NCBI GenBank assembly: GCA_022495005.1 | Contig: JAGYXB010001412.1 | Location: 620,001 to 684,000 of the forward strand | Origin: Rhyacophila brunnea | Lineage: Eukaryota > Arthropoda > Insecta > Trichoptera > Rhyacophilidae | Direction of reading: 5' to 3' | DNA length: 64,000 bases | Shown here: positions 13,601 through 25,600 of the stretch, piece after piece | Numbering within the stretch: position 1 is the first letter of the stretch | Layout of the letters: every line of letters starts with the position of its first letter | Position numbers and translations under genes: made by a program | Notes under the pieces: model-generated | Databases searched by the model: none | Told to the model about the DNA's origin: nothing | The model's input: only the letters and a program-made list of their open reading frames with translations

Positions 13601-16600
13601 TCTTAAGCCTTAACCTAGCTTAGTATTAGAATGGCGGTACCCGGCAAGCTACAAATTAAACCTTATAAACACACCTTTTTTTGAAAAAGGTGGCCGCGCG
13701 GCATAAGCGTTGGACTATAAAGCCGTGGGTCCCAGGTTCGAATCCTGGGTCTGGCAAGTACACATATTGTTTTTCAATTTGTGTTTGTCAGGGTATGGAC
13801 CTAATAGGTTGAGCAAGTGGCTGACATCCATTTCTCGTAAAAAAACAAAAATCTGTCAATACAAACCTCCACTCTGTGGAGGCCCATATGATCCTATCAG
13901 GATCGGACATGGTCGAAAAAAAAAAAAAAATATATCATAAAGACTTGTATTTAGGTTAAGTAATTCACCATGATTCCAAGAGATGGCAATATGTGTACAG
14001 TAGGAGGCTCTTGTGGTGCAGTGGGTAAGGCGCTCGCCTTCCACCCGAGAGTTCCTGGGTTCGATTCCCGGTCATGACAAAAACATTTATGTGTTTTTCT
14101 CAAAGCCTGGGTGTTTGTGATTGTTCAAAATTACTAACAACCACCTTGTACGAAAAAGCAAGGACATGGTTATTAATAATTCTATAAAAAAAAAAAAAAT
14201 ATGTGTACAGTATAATAAATTATTTAAAACAATTGACCAGGAATAGTAACATGAGTGTAAAATACAGATTCATTTTCTATGGCCGGCCTTATACGCATGG
14301 AATTGGAATTGCTTGTGGGATACATCCGGTTAAATCAAGATTTTCATCCAAAACAATACAAATAAATCATAAAAGTGCTGCAAAAAGTGTGCTCAGAATA
14401 AGATACCAATTTAGATGTGAGATGTAAATATTGATTACCTGTGGCCATGATGTGCTTCACCATGACGTGTTTCTGACCGATGCCTAACAGAGTTGCCGGG
14501 AAGACTACGGAGTGGAATGGGACATTGTCTTTCGCCATGAATTGGTATAAAGTCACCTAGAAATAACATTTGCACAACCAATATAACATATTAGCAACAC
14601 TTGAATACGTGTATTAATTAAGACGCTAAGTACCAAAAAAATTAAAACTAATTTTTATAGAAAAATGTTCTACGTACCGACGCCAATAACGTCAACTATG
14701 GTCTAAGTGCCTCAAGCAAGTCAAAAAAATACAGCAAACTATTTAAATCTGGCGACGTTGTAAATCCGTTGGCGTATTTTATTTATAATGGTGTAAGTAT
14801 CACTGCAGTGGTCAACGGCATTCAATATAAAATGGCCGACGACGGTGTGTTGACACTCATGAGTTTTTAATTCCTAAAATTATGGAAGCTTCTGAGATTG
14901 CTTCACACTGTGAAACCACATTTTTCAAAAGGTCTGCTTCATGCAATGTTACTGCAATGACTCAGTATTTTGTAACCACAGGCAATACTGCTTTTTGGTA
15001 CTTAGCGCCCTAATTAATACACGTATTCACTTGTTGTCAATTTAATAAGAATATTATAACTGATAACAAAGAACGTCAGACGGCACCAGAGAAATTGAAT
15101 CAAAGTTCTGGGTCAACACCCAACCTTCTTCAACAAGAAGTAATGTGATTAGCATGTAATGAGTCTTTGTCTTTGCCTATAAGCCATCATCACAAAAGAA
15201 AGATAATTATGTTTATACATGATATGGAGAAACTTACATTGTGTTTAGGGTCTGGTTTCCACCATTTTTCGTACTGATCAGTATAACGTTTTGTTATAGA
15301 AATGTATCCAATGGGTGCGTCAAACCAAACGTAGAATACCTAGAATTTAATTTGATTAGCATAGAATGTTAGATGTTTTACAAATAAAATAGAACAATAG
15401 ACAAAAACTCTGAAATTAAAAGTTGTGATAGAAGAAATCGTAATAGATTTTTAGATTTCCACCGCGTGTACTACTTCCTTCTTTCCTCGACGTTTCGGGC
15501 TCGTTCCAGAGGCCATTATCAAGAGATATGTGTTATGATGAAGTGTAGTGTAGGTGTATGAATGCAAACGTCGCTCTAAGAATGCCAAAAGGAATCCGAT
15601 TAGCTAAGAGCAAACGTTGCTCAGAGTAATTTGTCAATCGTTACAACCAGAGATGCCGGATCAAATATTTGATTTTGTTGACAGTGCTGGAAGCCATGAC
15701 GTTTTTAACCGTAACCAATCATCCCTATCAATATACCAATAAACATCATATGTGTAGGGGAGGATTGTTTCTTTGATCATTTTATAGGTGTGGACGAAAT
15801 ATGATTTAGATTGTGACATTTTCATCCATTTCTGAATCTATTAATAAAATGGTGAAATTGCAATTGCAGTATTTGGATTTTAACTAGGGAGTCAATTTAA
15901 AATTTTGTATGACAACACTTGACTGTTACCTTGCTTTCAAAACCTTTCATTGGCACCTGCACCCCCCAGTCCAAATCCCTCGTTATGCAGCGAGATCGGA
16001 GGCCAGTCTTCAACCATGCTCTGGTAATTTGCTGTGCGCTGTTCGACCAGCCATTCTCGCTAGACGACACCCATACTTGGAGAAGAGGTTCCAGCTGGAA
16101 ATAATAATTCACAATTAAGTACAAAAGATGTCTCCGTTTTTAAGTGATCTATTATTTCGTTGGGAAATTCGTATTAATGTTGATACATAGTATTGAAAAT
16201 ACTATCTACAGAAAATATACAGTGCAGATAATTCCAGGATTTTTGTATTTTAATTAACTATTTCTTTTATTCAACGAATATTCACGAGATTTTAAGAATG
16301 TACGGTTCAAATTATTGAACATACATAATTTTGAAAACACTTATGAGAAAATATAGCCAATAGAAAAATTTTTTTTTTTTTAAAAGTAAGACACCCGGCA
16401 GGAATTGAACCTGGGTCTCTTGGGTATCGCGCTCTGTGCATTACCACTATGCTACGACTGCCATGCTTAATTGCGACAAATTTGAACTATTGGCCTATGA
16501 GAAAATATAAGTGTTTTCAAAATTATGTATGTTCAATAATTAGAATGGTACATTCTTAAAATCCTGCGAATTATTCATTGAATAAAAGAAATGGTTAATT

Positions 16601-19600
16601 AAAATTATTATCAAGTTCAAGTAAGTTACAACTCCTTTTCTTCGTCGCAATAAACAAAATATTTACTAATAATAGTTTTTAAAAAAATCCTGATCATTTT
16701 AGTCATATTTTTATTATAAAAAGCATCAAATTACGTAAATTTATAGATCTGTACATCATGAAAGCGTAAAATGAAATGATAAATTTAGGGGCGTTCCTCA
16801 TTTCAAAACGGAAGTGCAATTAACTAAACAGGAGGGGCTTGTTAGTTCACAGTTTTAACATGTGGACAAGAAGTCCTTGTTCGATAGTAGGTAATACACA
16901 TTGAAATAATAAAGTTGAATTTTGCGCCCTTTCAAATTCTCATGTGTTATTCAACGTTATTTGTGGTGATACAAAGCGGTCAAAGAATTGGGTGTACCTA
17001 ACATTGTGCACTGACCTGCGGTAAGTCAAGGAAGAAATGTGAACTAGTCCTCAAGACAGGTTTAGTGGAGCAGATCTTGCAACGAGGGTTGATCAACTCG
17101 GGGGCATTGATTAGCTTCCCACACCCGTCGCACTGATCTCCCCGGGCATCTTCGTAGCCACAGCCAGGGTGAGGGCATCCACCTTCCACAAATCTAAAAG
17201 AGAAAAAAACACTCGATGAAAGACCTCAGATGCTTAGACTGAAAGGAAGCCTGGTCAAGCGTCAGTTTCTATGAATAAGGGAAGAAAAGGGTGGGCATTT
17301 ATTAAGTACGTAGCAAGGTATGGAAACATCTGCGGGGCTATTCTAAATAGCTCCAATATAACGTGGATATCACGCGAAGCAATTCTATAAACAAGGTGGT
17401 TATCTACGATAATTGTTAGCACAGTTAACACATCTTACTTGTTTCCAAATGCATTCCATTATAATCAAGTATGATGCGTTAACTGTGTTACTTCTATGAC
17501 ATTTGACAGCTCGTGGTTAACGCGCGGTATGGGCGACCGTGTTAAAAAATATCACACCTGACAGTTAACTTCCCGGGATAATCAACTGTCTGAATACGAC
17601 ATTTATCATATTTATCACTTTTTTACTTGACTGATATTAAATGATGTTAGAATAGCCTTGCTGAAATGGTATGACAAAAATGATGCAAATATATTTCCAT
17701 GGCATAGAGAGATTTAAATTTACCCCCATGTAGAGTGAATAAAATGCTATATCGACCTATGTAGTTTTACCCCAACGCCATAGAAATATGCTTTGTCCAG
17801 AAGAGAATATTTTGATTTACAATTACCTGTCAGCCAAGAATCTATTGCACTTCTCACACAAGAGCTGTTCTACCGTCTGCGTGTCAACGAATCCATTCTT
17901 ATGAAGACTCTGGAACATTTCCTGGGCTATTCTGAAGACAGAGACAAAATATACATTACGAGAGACAGTTTTTTAAATTGGTATGTCATCTTACCATCCT
18001 GCTTAGAAAAAAACTTTCAGAAGATAAAATATAAAAAATGAAACTGAAGCTGAAAAATGGACAACTAACTGTATTAATTAATATTGATTAACTGTAAATC
18101 GTTTCACATTGCGGTTTTATTTATAGCAAACTTCACGCTGTTATCACATGCATCTGTCAAGGACCACTAACACTTCATCACAAAAATTTATTGATATAGA
18201 GCCATTGGTAATTTCTGCTACCAGCGTATTTCCACATATACTGAGACATTACGGAAAAAAACTTAGAATGAAGTAGGAAAGACAATGGGTTTGACAGTTT
18301 GTGGTTAAGAGATTATTATTGCAAGTGGGTTACAGTAGCGCCGTATGCAAAGCATCAGTCATTGGCTTCAGCAACCGGTTCGTCGGATTTTAGTTTCTCT
18401 ATGAGCGAAACGCCATAAAAACATGTAAACTCATCCGGAAATCCATGGCACAGTAAGTACTTGGCAACAGCTCATACTGATTGCGAGAAACGCCACAAAT
18501 GTGAGGAAAAAAGAAGATGCCAAAATAATATTAATTCATGGGAATTCTTGGAGGTGCTGCATATTGGGTGTATGCTTAAACTAAGAAGTGTATATGGACT
18601 AAGAAGAAGATTTGTACAGAAACTTACTCAGTTTGTTCAGGAGTAGTGGTTCTCCCGAAGTAATCGAATCCAATGCCAAACCATCTGTAGACAGCGTTGT
18701 GAATTTCAAAGTACTTATCACAGATCTCCCTTGGCGTGATGCGTTCTTCTAATGCCTGGAATGTTAAGTCACATTGACTGCTGACTAGATAATTACTTTT
18801 TAACTACCACATTTAAATAACATGCTAATTATATCGAATGGCCATCTTAATCGTTAGGCGCTGGGCGCGTCTTTAGCGTCCAATGTATTAAAGTTATAAG
18901 AAACTAGTCTGCGAATTATTATGGACTGCGAAGCAATTCATATCCATCTTGGTAAAACTGACAATAGAGTAATGCACCGTAAGGATACATGCCTTGATTC
19001 TATGTAGCCGACAATTTAAAAATCACCATCATACTATATTATCCATTGATCAAAGGTGCAAATCCCAATGGAAGTGAGTGGATAATACGAAATATAATAT
19101 ATTCTAATACTACAGAGCCCACAAAAAAAATTCTCTATAACTCCTTAGTTAGAAGCAGACTTGAGAGTAGGTCTATCGTTTGGGCCCCGCATCAGTTGAA
19201 GTACGGCCTTATGGTGGAGAGAGTCCAAAAGAAATTTTTGAGACACCTTTACTTTTGGCTGTATGGATATTATCCGTGGCTCTATCCGACTGACTTTCTC
19301 TTAGGTATGCTTACATACTGTAGCTTAAAATTTAGAAGGGATCTTTATTTACCTACATATTTTTTCAGACTTAAACGCGGCGTAAATGTGAACTCTGCCA
19401 TTCTTGGTGGTGTTGGCTTGTGTGTCTCTGATAATTACCTTAGGAATCGAGGGCATCCGTTGTTTGTTCTCCCACGGTGCAGAACTAACCTGCCATTAGT
19501 AATGCCAATTGGGAGGGCAGTAACCATGTTTAATGAAATCGCTTCGGATATTGATATATTCCACTTACGTGAGGGTGAATTTAGGTGGACGTTGTTTTAT

Positions 19601-22600
19601 AAGTTTTTAAGATAGGGTCTATCAAAGTTCACTCTGTGTGCTTCCATCTACTTTTATTTTGTTACTTATTTTATTTATTTTCCTATTTTATTACTTATTC
19701 TCTGTATTTTTATTTTTAAAAATTATTAATACTTATTTTACATCATGTCGTGAACGCTTTGAATTTATAATTTGTCATGTTCATTATATGTAAAATAAAT
19801 AAATTTGATTTGATTTGATCTCTCGTATCGGACCCGAAGTGACTGACTAGTGGCGCCATGTATGTACGTATGTATATCTGGGCGGCATCCAGTGACACCA
19901 TATGTATGCACCAGTGGCGTGCGGTCCATAGCAATGCAATTTTTTGATAAATATGTACATACATACATATTTTTATTCTTTTTAGTTTTTTTAAACTATG
20001 TCAAAGCAAAAAAATCAGTGTAAATAAAAAATAATCGCTGCTTTTTTTAAACCATGTTATTTCGAAACCGTGCAAAAAAAACCCGTGCAAAAAGAGGATC
20101 GGGTGTACTTCGATTGATATTTACCTTTGTTTCTGTAGCAGTTCCGTATTCATCTGTACCACAGACAAAAAGGGTGTTGTAGCTACAAAGCCGGCAATAC
20201 CTGAACAAAATAAATATTAAATTACTATAGATCCACCGGTATAAGTTGTCCGCTGAGTGAGGGCGCCACATGCTAACATTTGACATATCATTCAATACTT
20301 TTAATACCGTGATGAGCTTAGTTCTAAATTCGAACACCGGACAATTTATGATGGAACATCTGTACAAAAATTTATATTGTATAGTTATCCATTCGCCATT
20401 ACCATTTCACCATCACGGCAATTTCTACCACACTGTAAAGACAGGCAAGAGTAAGCAATAGCATAGGTCTACATTTGTTTTGATTGATGTGTGAAATAGA
20501 TTACGTTTAAGCGACAAATATCTTACGATGCACGTCTGTGTACTATAACGTGACGTCACAACAAGCTACCGCTACGGGAAGTAAGTGTGTAATGTCGTTT
20601 TTGTTTAAAATGTTATCAGACTGATGCTCCCATCCTGCAGCACATTTTGAACCTTTAAACGAACATTGTCAGTTAGCAAAATCTGCCGAAATCATCAGAA
20701 CAATGAGGTCATCTCACACATACCGCACCGCATCGACACCCACATGACTCAATGAATGTTTTTATCATTTTCTACATGCCTACACATTTTTTGATGGTTG
20801 CCACTATGTATTTTCTATATGAATGTTGTCTATTATCTATGGGTTCTGTTCAAAATATTATCTATGGACGCAATATCATAAGTAATTTTAATACATTCAC
20901 GGACACATGTTAGCTAATACACGTTAGTGATATGAGACATATTAAAATTTTTATTTTTTAAATTTTCGATTTAGATAAATAGAAATGAGTACAGTCTTAA
21001 GATACGACACTATCTAATGGAAATATATTCGCACCGTGACACAAGTAACAGGGAACATATTGTTTTAATCCAAAATACGACTTCTATAAACGTCATGTCG
21101 TATTCCGTTCCACAGTACAGTATGTCAATGGACGTCCTGTCATAACGCATCTCACAAAATACGACGTTTATAGACGTCATGTACACACACGTAGAAACTA
21201 CTGTTAATATTAATTGACATTAGCATGAATAATGAATAATAATTTAAAATACTAATACATTAGAGTTGGCACTCACCATCATTGAATTTACAGACTTGGT
21301 GATCGTTCAAAATATTCTGCAAAATGACGAAACCATAAACTAAATTTGTCGTCGTGACAGCGTGACAGTATGCGACGTGCATCATAATGTAATTGAATCA
21401 TTACTCTCTTACCTGGCAAAAACATCAGCTGACAGAACACATCCGATAATGTTCCCAAGATGCGGCACGTTGTTAACGTAAGGAAGGGCCGATGTTATGA
21501 GAATATTTCTGTATCCGTCTTTTGGAAGCCTAGAAAGGAATAGAAAATCAGTCGCAGTTATCCATCAAATGCATTTTTAGAATTAAACTTTTATCCAATG
21601 AAAAAACGCCAAATCGAAAACTGAAATGCAACATCCCTTGCTCAAGCTATTGGTTGACAGCCGAGGGCGATACTAACTGAGGATCGTAACCCAGATTATT
21701 TGGTTGCTGACAGCCTTCTCCATGGCTTTGCTTTTGCATTCAAGGGCACGCAGGGCATTTGTCAATATGAAACCTGTGACACTCTCTGCAAGGAGGTCGT
21801 TCTAGCCCCCTTTGGCCTGATCCAACATCATGAGTTTTGCCATGTACAAATTGGTATCTATGGTATATTTCAGTGACGAAGAGTATAAGTAGGCTGTGGT
21901 GATCCGACATAAAAAGCACACACTTTATAAGTCATACTTATTTATTTTCATTATTTACAAATTGCAGATTGCAAAATTCAATGAAACCCTCAATTGGTAA
22001 AGTGCATTGGCGCAAATCCAGGATGTGGGTACGAGTCCCGCCAGGCGTCGTATTTTTTTCAAAGATTTTTTCTAGTAGATATATATATGGGAATATTCAA
22101 ATTTGTATATCTTGGATCGACCATCAGTGGAAAGGGCGGATGCGAAGCGGAAATAAGAAGGCGCACACAAATTGCAAAAAGTGCGATGACACGCCTTACC
22201 ACTATATGGAAGGATCGGGGAATTTCAATTGCCACAAAAATGATGCTTGTGCAAACATTAGTGTTCTCGATATTCCTATACGGAGTCGAGTCGTGGACCC
22301 TGAAGGCAAAAGAACGGAATGCAATTGATGCCTTTGAGATGTGGTGTTGGCGCCGAATGCTTCGCATTTCTTGGACGGAGCACAGGATGAACCAGTCAAT
22401 CATCCAGGGACAGATAAAGGAACGGCTCTCGACGATATGTCTGAGAAGAATTCTGCAGTTTTTTGGACATATTGTCAGGCGCGGACCGGACAACCTGGAG
22501 ACACTGGTAGTTTTGGGTAGCCTCCAGGGAAGGCGAAGCAGAGGAAGAGCGTCTGCGCGATGGAGCGACCAAGTGAAAGAGCTGACTGGGGCACCATCCA

Positions 22601-25600
22601 TTCTGCCCTGAGAGAAGCGGAAGATCGAGAAGGATGGAAAGTCTTGGTCGCTCAAAGGATGGCGAAGTTTAAATGTGGTCACGATCCTCAGCCATGAGTG
22701 CACGACCAAGAAGAAGAATTCAAATTATGTATAAGTATTATGGTTTAATTCACACAGGGATATGTGGTGGAAACTAGGGGAGGCCTTCATACAGCAGTGG
22801 ATCGACCCCGGCTGATGATGATATTATATATGTAATATATAATTATGCTAGATTCTCACAGCCTACCCCTACTCTTCGCCACTGGTTTTTTTCTAGTATG
22901 TATATTATGTGAAGTATTTTCAAATTATGTATGTCCATTATAATGGTTTTGAAACAAAGGTTTTTTTTAAGTTAATTCTACAATGTATTTATATTGACAG
23001 CTATTTTGGGCTATAAACCCATCCTCTGAACAGGTATACAATACTAAAGGTTCAGACATCAAATGTTCAGACATCAAATGTTCATGCTTAGAAAGTCATG
23101 ATGGAACGAGAGGGTGTGTGATGTTATTATCTGCTTCTCTTCTCGTTGACCTAGTTTCTCTTATAATCATTTTAAACTAAATCACATGTATTTACTTACA
23201 CAATCTTTTCATCAGGCAGACCCTTTCCGAGTTTCTTGCCGCCATTAATCCAGCCTTCTTGTGCGAGCACCAGCTCTTCCGGAGTAACAGCCACTTCTGG
23301 TTTTTGTTCTGGTGACATACCAGCAGCAGGAGAATTACTAGAACATGGCATGATTAAAAGTGTTTTGCTAGTTGAATAAATACACGCATAATTTTTACAT
23401 TAAATCTTTCACCCACCTAGTTTCGTTCTGTGGTGCTGCGGTGGATTGAGAAGAGATGACGTATCCCCCGCTAATTGAGGCAGCGTTTAACGCTTGGCAG
23501 ATATCTGTCGACTTGATTGAGTATTCTTTTAATGATTCCTAAAGAAGGACATAATTAGTGTGACATAACATAAGGGGACTTTGAAAATACAGTAAATCCT
23601 CGACTAATCCTCATTTATCCCGACTTAATCCTCGACTCGAAGATTTTCAAGTACGTCAAAAAAAACTACAAAACATGCATTTTTTTTTTAAATAATATGT
23701 GTTAATTTTAAAGAGTAGGTGAAAGTAAAATGGACCTACATACAAACATTTATGAAAACATTATTGATGGATGAAGTGGATTGATTTTTCAATTCCCAGC
23801 AGCATTTCCACCAAATAAAAGGGTTAGCCTATTTTTAGACACTTTAAAACCTAGCATAGATTTTTGGGATATAATGACTTATCTGGCATTTTTGCCAATA
23901 AGCCCAGTTTCATCCACATTAAAATTTTGTTGTGGCAGGTTATCCTAATTTTTTATGATTTCTGCTATACTCTGGATAAAATTTGTAGCTTCCTCTGCGT
24001 CTGCACTGGCAGCCTTACCTGTTACTTCAATTTTGTGTAGTTTATTGCGGCCTTTAAATTTTTGAAACCATCTGTGGCTTGCAGTGACGTCCCTAGACAA
24101 AATGCCGCCCCATTTTTTATACAGTATTTTTATCATCCCTTCATGACTCCAATATCTAAGAAATGTGTTGTATGGATACACTACTAACAAAATATATAAG
24201 TACCACTAAAATATACAAAATTAAATTTATAAATATTTTTTTCCCCAAATGTGGGGATTTTTTTGATAATACAGTAGCTGTCCTCTTCATACTCGGCAAT
24301 ATTAATGATATTTTTAGCCTGAGATCTAAAAGGTTAGGCAATATTAAATCGATAATCGACATAATGACGGAGCGACTCTTCGATAATGCAACTTCCGTGC
24401 GCATTGGTTAATAAGTCAGACTATAATTATTCGCAAATATGCACGTGTCGGTTACGGTCACCAAGGACGCCGAAAAGCAACGGAAGTAAACTAGATATCG
24501 TGAACCCGATAAAAAAGTTACAGTCCCGTAAAACCTTTTATGCTAATTAATACATTTTGTTTCCAACCAGTGAGCTGAAATTTTTAATGGAAAAATATTC
24601 TCATTGTTACTAAGTTTAGGTAGCTATTTCTATATATAGGTACCAAATGATTCTCCTCGATTTGCCGCCCTTCGAGTGACTGCCGCCCCCAAGCGACGCT
24701 CAATCAGCCTAATCCCACGGGACGTCACTGGTGGCTTGCAGTGAATGTATGAGTATCAATACTATTATCATTTTTACACATTATGTTTTAAAAACGACTC
24801 CAAGCTTTCTCCCGTATGGCTTATTAAAATTCGTCGTTGCCGCAAATCTTCCATCCATATAACCAATAATCTTTCCATTTCTAATTATTGTAAAATGCAT
24901 TACTACAATTTTTTTACATGATCCACATCATATAACATAATATTGTATGTAAACACAAGCGTAGAGAAACAAAATACAGCAAAAAAAAAACATATTTTTA
25001 AAAATCGCGTAAGTACGAATTCACCTTATTTTTTTCACATTATTTAATTCACATTTCGCATAAATCGAGGACTTAGTGTACAGCCTGAATGGACAGCGTT
25101 CGGCGGGACGTGATCTGTGTGCGCAACTCAAATTTATAACTGTATAAACGTACAACCAAAAAAAGACATTGTATACGAACACTTCACACACGATTACACG
25201 TTTGAATTGCGCACACCCCGCCGAACGCTGTCCACTCAAGCCATACACTAACTGTATTCTACAAAAGTATATTAGAATTTTGAATGTCAAAAGAACTTCT
25301 TTGTTTTGAATCAAAACACAAATGTGCAATAAACCTATAAACACTAGACTCGTATTATAAACACAATTAATTATTCATAAAAACAATAAATATTTATACG
25401 GTATTCATTATAATTTCTGCTGCAAGTGATCAATAATCCTATAGACTGATATGTAATTACTAGAAAACAAACATTCAATTTCCCACCTGTACTTCTTTCA
25501 AGCCTGTTATCTGCTCTTGCCATTTTTTTAAGTTGGGTGCATTGCTTAAATATTGTTTAGCGAGGTTGGCATCACTGGACAGAGAGTAAAGAGTGCACCA

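Larger units (their letters stand above)
21871..22884. mobile_element. hAT-type element enclosing a tRNA-like head and the RTE fragment
   Basis: Left end CAGTGACGAAGAGTATAAGT, right end (reverse complement) CAGTGGCGAAGAGTAGGGGT; both continue AGGCTGTG. These match the hAT family at 41914 and 27085. Flanking 8-mers GTATATTT and GTTTTTTT match at 6 of 8, so the boundary is probable but not certain. Inside are a tRNA-like segment (about 21987-22060) and the RTE 3' piece. Confidence 0.65.
23590..25254. mobile_element. Tigger/pogo-like element with TA duplication, broken by two insertions
   Basis: The left end is CAGTAAATCCTCGACTAATC after TA (23588-23589); the right end is CAGTTA...GTCCTCGATTTATG before TA (25255-25256), the inner part split by a later insertion. 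The inside encodes a decayed pogo-type transposase on the minus strand. The element lies in intron 4 of MetRS. Insertions at 24082-24730 and 25076-25248 each have their own target duplications. Confidence 0.85.

Noticed and set aside
13689..13760. Possible tRNA gene in the SINE family 1 head
   Set aside because: At least five near-complete dispersed copies with the same body and tail show it is a retroposon.
16385..16470. Possible tRNA gene on the minus strand
   Set aside because: A and B boxes are present but the acceptor stem does not pair, and the segment belongs to a repeat with related copies; it is a SINE head.
18461..18646. 61-codon open frame in MetRS intron 9
   Set aside because: No domain, no splice context and no related copy; random frames of this length are expected.
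22059..22709. 216-codon open frame on the minus strand
   Set aside because: It is the shadow of the RTE reverse transcriptase frame on the plus strand, which shows the recognisable motifs.
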